From NCBI GenBank assembly GCA_025617745.1, contig CM046858.1:49241197-49305196 (forward strand): a DNA stretch of 64,000 bases, written 5' to 3'. This DNA comes from Heliocidaris erythrogramma (lineage: Eukaryota; Echinodermata; Echinoidea; Camarodonta; Echinometridae). The stretch's first letter is position 1. The number at the start of each line of letters is the position of its first letter. The notes under the pieces were generated by a model that had not been told where the DNA came from, did not search any database, and saw only the letters and a program-made list of their open reading frames with translations. Below are positions 54,835-64,000 of this stretch, piece by piece. Made by a program: the position numbers and the translations under genes.

Positions 54835-57800
54835 ATGAATACCACTCTTTCATGCCTTATTCTTCTCGCTATGGTTGCAGTCGTCTTTGCTACTAATAGC
54901 ACGAACGCGACTGAATCCCCGATGACAGAACCTGCGGTAAGTTTTTAGAAGCTCTCTGAGTGGTTTTGATTATCATCGTTGTGAAGTCACTTTTAAGATT
55001 TAACATAACAATCGGAGTATACATTTGAATATTCACAGTCTTCGTTAAAAAGTGAATTATAGCTATTTCAAAAATGGGACCCCATCTATCTCTGGATGGA
55101 AGGGAAATCTTCCACTATCTCCAGCATCATCTTTTCCTCCACTTCTTCAATGAAATTTATCTCTAAACCTATGTGATGTTTACCCTTGTTTTCATAAGTT
55201 ATAAGGTTCACATCACTGTCTGTGTATTAGACATGTTATTCTTTATATATTTATATATATATAGCGAAAGAAATGGACTATGAAATGGCCGTATAGCTTC
55301 TATACCTCTCTTTTATTCAATCAAGCTTTCGATCTAAAGATCTTCATCAGGACGACTGTGTAAACAAAGTACAATATGATGGCTGAAATAAAAAAATAAA
55401 GTTTAACTCTTGATTACTTATAATTTGGTTATCATTAATACTAAAATTAAATCGTGATTAACTACTTATCGTTCTCTACTGCAAAACACATTATTCTATA
55501 GTTAAACTGCTACTACCCGGCACGTATCTGATCATAGGCGAAATATTGAACCGTTTGTGTTCTAACGGAGTCATTTATTCTGTGTGTGTGTGTTGGGGGG
55601 GGGGGGGGGGGGGGGGGGTCTCTCTCTCTCTCTCTCTATATATATATGATTGTATATACATGTATTATATTTATATATTATATATCATTATTATATCCAT
55701 ACACGTACATTTCCATAACATACACACTTCTTTTTCTATAAAACCTTATTTTACATAATTAGCATCCACGACAATCGAGTCAATTTCGTTTATTCCAAGT
55801 TTGGCTTTTATTCTATTCGTGTTTCGTCAAATTGTCTTCAAGAGCTTGAGGTCTATGTTCGAGGATCACTGGGGAGTACACAGAGAAAACGTTGTTTAAA
55901 AATGCAAACAGTTGTTTACAATATAAATGAATGAATGAGTTTATTACCAAATCACAATGATACATACATCTTGGTAAAAATCACAATAACGTCTTGGTAA
56001 AGGGAGCTAACAAATAGCATAAATTATGCTAATCGAGGTTAGCCCCGTAAAATTGATTACATAAATCAATAGTTAGCAAATTAATTGAAATGTACATCTC
56101 ATATATCTTCTTTTTAAAAAATAACACTTATACATTATTTACAATCAATAAAAGTAGTAATAACAGTGCAACAACAATAATAACAAATATCAAGTGAGCT
56201 TAAAATAAATAAAATGAATGATAATGATCTTCATGAACATTCTAAAATTGATTTTCAAGTTGGTATTCTCCAATGAAGTATTCTTGTAATGCCCGTCCGA
56301 AACTTCTGCGACCGGTTATATTCCTTAATTCTTTTGGCAAATTATTCCATATAACAGGTCCTGAATAATTTATGAAATCGATTGAATATGAAATCGATAT
56401 TATTGTAAACAATAATATTGTTTAAACATTAAACAGGTTGTATAAGTTTAAAGAACCTTTTAAAACAGCGTTTTTACTGTATAGGACCAATGGCATGTAG
56501 GATCATTGGGGAGTAGGACCATTATTGCGTGTCACCGGGAACAGGGAGCGGTTCCAGGATCCTCTAAAGAGAGGGGGGGGGGGGGGGGACTTCTGAAAAA
56601 ATCTCTGACAAGGTACAGAAAAAAAAGTTTTTTTGTGTACTTAAGGAATGGCAGATTTGATTAGTGGGGCATAAGCCGGTTGTGCCACGCCCCCAATCAC
56701 CGATGCCCCGTAACACAAAGGTTTGTAAACTGGCAATACCCAATCAAGATAATCGTTGCATGCACATATTGTTAAAAAGGCTGGTGATTAACCAATCAGG
56801 ATCGTTGTCATCAATGTTACATTGACACGTCTCTGCGAACACCACATTCGTACACGGGTTATACAAGGTACATTCATTTCATTGTCAATGCAACTTAATG
56901 AATCATATCCGTTATCCCATTCATCTTTCTATCGCCCCCTCTTAGCCTTTCATCGAGGGCGGCATGCTAGGTCTTTTCTTTGCTGCATGCTCTACTCTTA
57001 TAGCTTTGTCGGTCCTCGAAACGCACGGAAGTCAACACACGCGAATCATTCAACAACCTTACCAAACACGGCAGTACAACTCGTTTCGTTTAAACCAACC
57101 TTACGGTTCAGTGCGTTAAAGGAGAATTAACCCCTGAGTACAAATTTACTTATATTGAAAGGTGTAATATATTCCTATTTATTGGCCTAAATCATTTTCT
57201 AATAAGATATCAGAAAAGGGTATAAATAAAGATATTCCAACACCCGGTATCGTCTCCTACTCATTTACATGGGGGCTGCCATTTTCTTGCTGATTTGGAT
57301 TTGTACATGAACCATTGAGAAATGTTCCGGTCAGGAAGATATTTTGCATCCAAGACCTAAATTGATTTTCTTCATTACCTAAAATCCCATATGTGACGAA
57401 AAATATAAAGTGGGTGTTTACATGATTTATAAAAATTAAATCTTTATAATGATACTTTTAAATTGTCTGGTTTTGCTTAACAAAAATCTATTTTCTTGGG
57501 TTTGCCAAACAGAGCAGAACATAATATATGCAGCATGCATTCTGACTTTTCAAGTCCCATTATCCGAAAGCAGGTGAATGCATAGTTTGCCGCTATAGAT
57601 GCTCAGGGAAGAAGCATCCATAAAATTTGAATTAATTTGCTCCGTCCATTGCGTCACAGTATCTAGAAAATAGATTTATATTAAGCGAATATCGATTTTC
57701 AACAGAAATATATAAGGAAATCTTCAGTTTAAAAATAAATTGACATATCTATTCTATATTTTTAATCTCAAATGGGTTTTTAATTTTGAAAAAGGCAATT

Positions 57801-60800
57801 GGGCATTTGGATTAAGAAAATCTTCTTGTACACATAAAAAAAATGGCAGCCCCCATGTATTGCTAGCAGACGATACATATTGCTAGCAGATGATAAATTT
57901 TGCTCAGAAAATCTTGATTCGTATCGATCTCGTATATTTTGACGCGAAGCCATATAGTCTAACAAGTAGGAATAAATAACACCTTTGAACACTATCGTCT
58001 TTATTGTTTGAGGTTAATTCTCCTTTAAGCAATCGAATAAAAGGAACCGTAACGGAAAAGACCGAGCTTATCCACTATTTAAAGGTTGACTAAATTAGAG
58101 AGAACATGGGTGCTCTTTCCATGTAGTTTTGCCTTCTAATCACGAATCTGCCAATCGATTGTCCAAATTATGTCTCGTTTTGGCGAAAAAGGGGGAAAAG
58201 TAGAGGTTTTGGGACCGTTACTTAAAACTCGTGAGCTGATTGGCTAACCCCCAAGTGACGTATGAAAAGTAAGAGGCACAAGATCTGCAGGCTGCAGCAT
58301 ATAATATTGTACACAGAATGCGGTATTTGACCCCTATGTTCAACGGACAATTTATGAAAAAAGGAAATTAATCACTATAATCTTAGGAGTGAATAATCAT
58401 TAGCAATATATTTTCTACAAGATCAGAAAACGATTTTGCCCAAATATACAGCTTTTGTTTTGTTTTTAGCTTTTCTTTTGAACAATGTTCTCATCCACCT
58501 GAGCTTGCCGAACGAAAGTTTTGCATTGGTCATAAACGCGTGCACAGCCGTTTTAAATGCGTCTGTATGTACAATGTCCTACACATATTTAGTACGGCAG
58601 TGACTATGTTCCCCTCGTACATAGCGACTGGTGAACGCTTTTGTTTTGTTTATTTCACTCACGGCTTTTTTTTTTACTTCGCTTTACATAGTAGTTAGTA
58701 CTGACTTAGATTTTGGCTGAATTCGAGTAACTTATATAGAGAGAGGAAAAGTGCCCGCGATTCCGAGTTGGAGGACTTTTCTGAGCCATGCAGATACGAA
58801 CTCTGATTTATCAGATGATTTATCAGACCCCGAAGGCAAAGAAGCTCGAGTGGCAAGGGGAAATTCGACCATATTATATGTTTGAACCCCTCGCAGAATA
58901 CGGTGAAGGGCCGTGGGTGAAGTAACTCCAGGGAGCTCCAACGCGTTGGAGCTCCCTGGAGTTACGGGTGAAGTAGACCGAAAATTCTGTCTCTCGTTCG
59001 TTAGGTCGTCTTAGCTAACGAACGAGAGACGGAATTTTCGGTCTACGGGTGGGGGTGAAGCTGCTGCAGCTGCTGTCGTTGAAAAACAGATTGGAAGACT
59101 TGACTCCAAGTCTGATCGTTGGAATAGCTGAATCTTTTAGCTAGCTTATATCCTTCTCTTCATGCCAAATTCGGAATACAGGCCAGGATCCTCAAAATCA
59201 TCTTCGGCAAAGTCATCGCTGCAGATTGTACTCCACTCACTTGGCCGGCCCTTGCCACTCTGCCCGCGTGAGCTTTACCTTTGCGACCCACAATTTCCGT
59301 AGATTTTCATCTTTAGGAAAATGATGTAGGCTTACACCATCTTTAGGGGTCTTGCTACAGCCCGCAACTATACACCGATTAGGCATTATTGATGAAACTG
59401 TGTCCCAAAATCAAAGTTATTGTGAGGAATTAAACACACGAAAATACGCAATGCAAATGGTCGATGCGGTGAATATCATGCTCGGCACCGGGCTGGGCCT
59501 GCCGGGGGCCTCCGGGCGCGCACGGTATAGGTTAGTGGAATATTTTCCCTTACTTTTCATGCGTCACAGATCACGTGATCACGATGTCGCTTTGATGGGT
59601 TTTTTTAGGGGCGGGGCTTATGACTGTGTAAATCAGCAAAAATGTACTTTTCAAATGATTATAAAATATGACTGAATGCATAAAAAATTGTGTGATGGAT
59701 ATTTTTTGGCTCCTGATGACACCTTCCTACGAAAAATGGGCAATTATTTTTTTATTTTAGTGACCCTTTAATGGGGACCAACAAAGGGTAGATAGTTCGA
59801 GAAAACTGAAAGTATTTATAATTTTCGTTTCCTTGATAAAAAAAAAATCCACAAACAAATATTTTTTTCTCATTAAAAAAGAAAAAGAAATTGGTCAGGA
59901 GTCGTATTTTTGTTATATATGTGGAAAGTATGTTATCATATTCGCCGTAACTTATTGCTAATACCCCATGGCTAGAATGGGCTGAATAGTCTCTTGTCTT
60001 CGTGTCCTAAAAGCTTCTGATTGGTTCACTTTTTCTACCAGGAACTGAATTATTCATGAAAATCTTTCGTACGAAATTGACGAAAGATTTCAAAGTTAAA
60101 ATTAAGAAAGCAACAAGTAACGTTGGCGGGTGAGTAAAGGCGGCCTGCACGCGTGTGTCGCCTTCTCGAAATCAGAGGACTGCTTCGCGCGTTTCGAGGA
60201 TCGACAGATCACACCTAGTATTAGACCCCATTTACACCAAGCTTTTAGGCCGGCCTCGGGCCGGCCTAAAGCTTGGTGTAAATGCAAAGCCGGCCCGAGG
60301 CCCTCCCAAATTTGGGACTACCTCTGGAGGTAGTCTCGGGCCGGCCCGAGGCCGGCCTAAATTTGGTGTAAATGGAAAGGAGGCCTCGGGCCTCCAATTT
60401 TGCGCGCGATGCGACGCTGTTACGTAACAACAAACAAAACGCGCAAAGTATATCCGGAGTATCTGGCGTGCAAGCATCAACTGAACTAACCTCCGACATA
60501 TTGTATTATAAATTTGATAAAGATATCAAAACAGACGACAATATCCCTGAACTATCACCTATCCTGTTTTGAATTTCCTGATGCTGGTAAGAATTTTCTT
60601 ATTTTACAGCAACCACCGAGGACACGGAGTCGGAGAGTATAACAAGACAACAAGCGCGAAAGAAAAAAAAAAGTTTTGTTTACATGTAGGGCGACACGTG
60701 CGGAGAGTTTGGGAAAGGAGGCCTTAAAATGCCGGCCCAATATTCGGTGTAAACGCAAAAAATTGCGGGCCTCGGGCCGGCCTTTTGGTGTATGATTAAA

Positions 60801-63132
60801 GGCTACCCCCTCTCCGCCTATAGCTTTCTATCTCTCCGTATCTGATCATAACTGATTATTGGAAATGAGCGAAAGAGACGGAGATAGAGGGAGAGAGAGA
60901 GAGTGAGGGAGAGAGGGAGAGAGAGAGAGAGAGAGAGAGACAGAGATGGGGGAGTGGGAGGAAGCATTGCTGGTACAAACTATTTATTTCAAATATTCGT
61001 TTTTTTACATTCACCAGACTACAACTGCTGCAGTGATGACAACTAAAATACAGGTATCCATTGATTAGGGCGCTCGTTATGCCTGCATGTATGCATGAAT
61101 ACCCCCCCCCCCCCCCCCTCGAGATTTTTCAACCTCAGAGGGCCTCAGAGCACGAATAATATTGTGGGGTGTTTCTATACCGATTCTTATTTTACGGATT
61201 CGACTAACTTTACTAGATAAAGTTTCGCTGTCCACACGCGGTGTATCTAGAGCATGTCTGGATATTTTCATGTCGTCTCTAATGCATCTTTAATTCGCTG
61301 TCCATAAGCTGTCAGATCCCATGCCAAGTATCTATAGCATGCTATAGGATAGCTTACATGGTATGGACAGCTCGAGGTAATCTCAATTCGAATGAGGTAC
61401 GTTTCTCAGCATGCCGAGATAATTTTCTCACATCGTATGGACAGGGATCTGAGATGACATTAAAACTTTCCCAGTTGCTTTCAGACAGTATCTTTCACAT
61501 TGCACGTTTCATCTGTTTGGGATATTGCAGAAGCAACAGCATGAGTTTGTTGATGGAATGCATTGAAGTTGATCAAAATATATTTTGATGAATGAATATT
61601 CCCCTCCATTTTGATTGACATTTACTGTAACGCCCATCCTTACATCTCTTGAATATGGATACCTTGTTAACACTTTCAAGACAATGGACCACATTTTGTG
61701 GTTTTGCTCAATAACTTTTAGATAACCCAGATCCCTAAAAATATACGAGACGCATGAGCAGCAAGAGCAACAATTTTTGCACACACTATTTTTGTTGCAT
61801 GACCTCATGCGTTTGATGAAAGGAATTTTAAAAAGCAGAATAAGCTTTAAAATCCTTATATTGGTAACACATTGAGAGGTTCAGAATCATTGTTTATGTC
61901 AAAATTATCCTTTTTAAAAAACTTTTCGACAAAATTCCTAACCATGTGTGTTGTTTTCAAAGACGATAAATTTGATTAGAACCATGTAGTGTTAAAAGAA
62001 AACTATTTTTGTTGCCAATTTAAAGAACAAAATGTGAGCGATTTAGCCCTGATTCCTGTCCTGAATCGTCCTGGGTCGTAGTGGTTGCAACATTTGACTC
62101 GAGATGCCGGGGTCATGGGTTCAGGCCTCGGCTCAACGCCGGTGGCCTTGATCAAGGACCTGACAGGATGGTGAAAACCATTGCCATAACCTCATGATCA
62201 TGATTATTACGTGTGGAACTTTCCTCATGGAGTAGAGATAGTGCACACATCACGTGCGTTAATGCAATATTTCCAGATTCAGTTATAACGAGTTAGCTTT
62301 CATTGTCCTTTTTATGTGTGTGTGGGGGGGGGGGGGGGGTGGGGCGCGTAAACATCTTCTTTTTTGAGAAATCAACACAAGGGCTATTCCAGTACCTTAT
62401 TCTACATCGCATAGACATCCGACAACTGTTATAAGTAAAAAGTCACTGACAAAACGTTTGATGAAACGCTCCCCAGATTGCGTAATGCGTCAGTATATAA
62501 TGTTCTCACATTTCAGTAGGTGATTAACAAGGCGATTAACATTTCCTTTGGTTGTTTTTTCGAAAGTACATGAAGAATAATTTGTGTCATCCGGCTTCAC
62601 TATACTGCTTCTGTAGAATATCTACAATATTTTTGTGACACTCGTTTTCTGTGGGTACATTGCCTAATGTTGAGTAAATTTCATCATCCTCACCTCACCG
62701 CCTTTCCCCAAGTGTCTCTTGTCGGTACGGGATGCAGTGCCTGCATGGTACAGGAATTTGTCAGGGAGGGGTCCAATATTCTGAAAATTTTCTGACAAGC
62801 GAAATAAAGAGGGTCATTAGCATTTGGGGTGCCTTTTTACCCCCACATTCTCTGACAAGCAAAAAAAGGAATTGTTTTTTTTTTGCCAGGGGAGGGGGCA
62901 CCGGGCCCTGGATCTTGCACATGAAGGGATGGACCTATATCGTCAGGGCTGTAATGATATTAATTAATATTATTATTATTACTATAATTACTCTCATTAT
63001 TATTTGATTTTCTCTCAGGGCATGGGTAACACTACAGAAGGAGCGCCGATGACCACATCAGGAAGCCAAGTGTCAGTCGCCTGCAGCATCGTCTACGTTG
63101 CTTTGAGCCTCCTGGCTGCGAAATTCTTCTAA
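54835..63132 (+). CDS. small Thr-rich secreted protein, probably GPI-anchored
   Basis: I do not recognise the family. CDS join: 54835-54936, 61018-61053, 63019-63132; introns GT-AG and phase 0; 252 nt, 83 aa. Exon 1 encodes a signal peptide (MNTTLSCLILLAMVAVVFA) and NSTNATESPMTEPA. The 36-nt exon 2 adds TTTAAVMTTKIQ. Exon 3 adds GMGNTTEGAPMTTSGS, then a C-terminal hydrophobic tail (VACSIVYVALSLLAAKFF) ending at the stop. A short Thr/Ser-rich mature part with three N-glycosylation sequons, small residues before the tail and no cytoplasmic extension fit a GPI-anchored mini-mucin. A tail-anchored or type I form is the alternative. The start is preceded by AACAAA. Introns of 6.1 and 2.0 kb could hide extra alternative exons. 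ATTAAA at 63397 may be the polyadenylation signal. Confidence 0.75.
55566..55645. repeat. (GT)n, poly-G, (TC)n, (TA)n compound microsatellite
   Basis: Consecutive simple-sequence runs lie in intron 1 of the small Thr-rich gene. An apparent short frame across it is an artefact. Confidence 0.9.
55925..56385 (-). mobile_element. 3' end of a LINE retrotransposon (5'-truncated)
   Basis: The minus strand encodes FINYSGPVIWNNLPKELRN followed by ITGRRSFGRALQEYFIGEYQ and a stop at 56242. This is the typical C-terminus of a non-LTR reverse-transcriptase polyprotein (the WNxLPxxLR motif). An AT-rich 3' UTR follows and ends in (CATT)n at about 55926-55938. Everything upstream is missing. Confidence 0.82.
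57116..58028. repeat. TTAA-flanked long fold-back element, copy 2
   Basis: TTAAAGGAGAATTAACC at the left is inverted at the right as GGTTAATTCTCCTTTAA. The arms share GGGGGCTGCCATTTTCTTG and its inverse. Same family as 42091-42969. It lies in intron 1 of the small Thr-rich gene. Confidence 0.8.
58922..58965. repeat. perfect 44-nt palindrome
   Basis: GTAACTCCAGGGAGCTCCAA at the left and its exact inverse at the right meet at a central CGCG, with no loop. It is flanked by GGGTGAA on both sides. Confidence 0.95.
58973..59046. repeat. 74-nt hairpin, 32-bp arms
   Basis: Arms 58973-59004 and 59015-59046 (GTAGACCGAAAATTC...) pair with one T/C difference around a 10-nt loop. It begins 8 bases after the perfect palindrome and is followed by GGGTG again. 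Confidence 0.95.
60224..60792. repeat. fold-back element with GGCCGGCC words
   Basis: The left end is GACCCCATTTACACCAAGC, and the right end has CGGCCTTTTGGTGTATGATT. Inside, GGTGTAAATG-type words and GGCCGGCC or CGGGCCGGCC repeats occur at least six times in both orientations. The end motif resembles that of 33249-33943. Confidence 0.7.
61667..62055. repeat. MITE related to 9009-9602, inverted, partial
   Basis: TTAACACTTTCAAGAC and CCACATTTTGTGGTTTTGCT at the left, and GAACAAAATGTGAGCGATTT at the right, correspond to the inverse of the 9-kb element. It lies in intron 2 of the small Thr-rich gene. Confidence 0.7.
62063..62200 (+). repeat. tRNA-derived SINE fragment
   Basis: GGGTCGTAGTGGTTGCAAC (A-box-like) and CATGGGTTCAGGCCTCG (B-box-like) are at tRNA spacing, followed by non-tRNA sequence. 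No full cloverleaf can be drawn. Confidence 0.5.
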
Positions 63133-64000
63133 AGTATTCAGTTCACCCTCCTCCTCCTCCTCCTCCTCCTCCTCCTCTTCATCACCATGATTCTCCTCTG
63201 GAGTGACGCCACCTCATCCTCATACACTCTGGAAGTTACTTGAGCGGTAACCATGACAACCTCATCGTTGGTGACGTTTTGGGCAAAACGCCCAAAGACT
63301 CACCGGAACGTTACAGGATGAAAATGACTAGGATCGATAATGAATAGTTAAAAATATGCCGTCAGTTAGTTATCATCCACATTTTGTACCATTTGAATTA
63401 AACTTTAATTTTTGAATTTTTGCTGATATGAAATGCATTTTTCAGTAATAAGATTGGAAATGTAGTTTCATGACCCTAGGTTTTAATAAGAAGAATCTGT
63501 GATATGTTAATGTTCTTGTATGCAAAGTTAGCTGGATTTAACTACATTATTTCAGTGGCGCCATTACCTCGAACCATAGCACATTTAAAGAAAAAGTTGT
63601 GACACTCACACAAGTGCGCACTCAAAGAAGTTCAATTCATTGGATCCAATTTGTCCCCTCGTACAATTTCTATATGGGAGCACATGAATCATATGGAGCC
63701 CCATGAATTTGACCTTCAAATGAGCTCTCATAGTTCCGTCTGTCACAACTATCTCTCTCAAATCATTATACATGATATTTGCAGGTAAACCAGATGGGCG
63801 GGCATCAAATCTCCATTCGTTTCATATTCTGTCCTTAAATCTCGTCTTTCAAAATGTATTTATATCATTACATTACTTACAGTTGATTAAATATATGAAT
63901 AAAGATATTCTACATATTTTGATACCGCACGCAATTTTACTTCGCGGTCGGTTAAATGATGCACTTCATGTTTTGATATAAGTACGTGAGATTTAACTTA
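63133..64000 (+). other. 3' UTR and downstream flank of the small Thr-rich gene
   Basis: It contains (CTC)n at about 63149-63177 and ATTAAA at 63397-63402. No further coding exon is recognised up to the window end. Confidence 0.45.

Noticed and set aside
58700-59300. Possible decayed coding sequence around the palindromes (GC-richer, with short in-frame stretches on either strand)
   Set aside because: Frames are broken every few dozen codons and no family could be recognised; not strong enough to call a pseudogene.
59352-59675. 107-codon plus-strand frame in intron 1 of the Thr-rich gene
   Set aside because: No recognisable motif, no splice-consistent partners and no repeat-independent support.

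Overview
This is animal nuclear DNA, AT-rich and loaded with short non-autonomous repeats. It carries four spliced protein-coding genes that I could assemble exon by exon with GT-AG junctions and consistent phase. The repeat set looks like a marine deuterostome, most likely an echinoderm such as a sea urchin. It includes pearl/Tsp-type elements with (GTCC)n tracts and ~160-170 bp core repeats, tRNA-derived SINEs containing ACGTCTTTCGGAT-type bodies, many fold-back elements and CTGAA-type LINE tails. The species assignment is inference.

Layout. 1.55-17.75 kb (+): an 18-exon ORC3 gene (755 aa predicted), complete from ATG to stop. It is followed directly by two extra tandem copies of its last exon, one apparently splice-competent and one decayed. 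18.2-20.1 kb: pearl-like elements in the gap between convergent genes. 23.6-37.4 kb (-): a 9-exon NUDC gene (334 aa), also complete. 37.4-43.6 kb: intergenic, dense in inverted-repeat elements, with a possible 35-codon membrane micropeptide at 43.33 kb. 43.6-49.9 kb (+): a 3-exon gene for an unrecognised type I membrane glycoprotein (560 aa) with two acidic dileucine motifs in its tail. Its first intron holds a tandem pair of tRNA-Arg-like genes, a 41-nt-arm hairpin and a GGGCACTT minisatellite. 49.9-54.8 kb: intergenic, with a long (TTA)n array. 54.8-63.1 kb (+): a 3-exon gene for an 83-aa Thr-rich secreted peptide with a C-terminal hydrophobic tail, probably GPI-anchored. Its introns contain a LINE 3' end, a TTAA-flanked fold-back element and two adjacent near-perfect palindromes.

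Functional picture. ORC3 (replication origin recognition) and NUDC (dynein/Hsp90 co-chaperone) are conserved housekeeping genes facing tail to tail. Near their 5' ends both carry copies of the same ~670-700 bp cassette. The two downstream genes look lineage-specific. Both begin with a short signal-peptide exon, use phase-0 introns and end with a membrane-anchor exon. The features most worth follow-up are the ORC3 terminal-exon triplication, the nuclear-receptor half-site arrays inside the pearl-like elements, the group of fold-back elements with distinct internal palindromic words, and the two unrecognised surface-protein genes. All assignments come from reading the sequence and from family knowledge; no database search was run.
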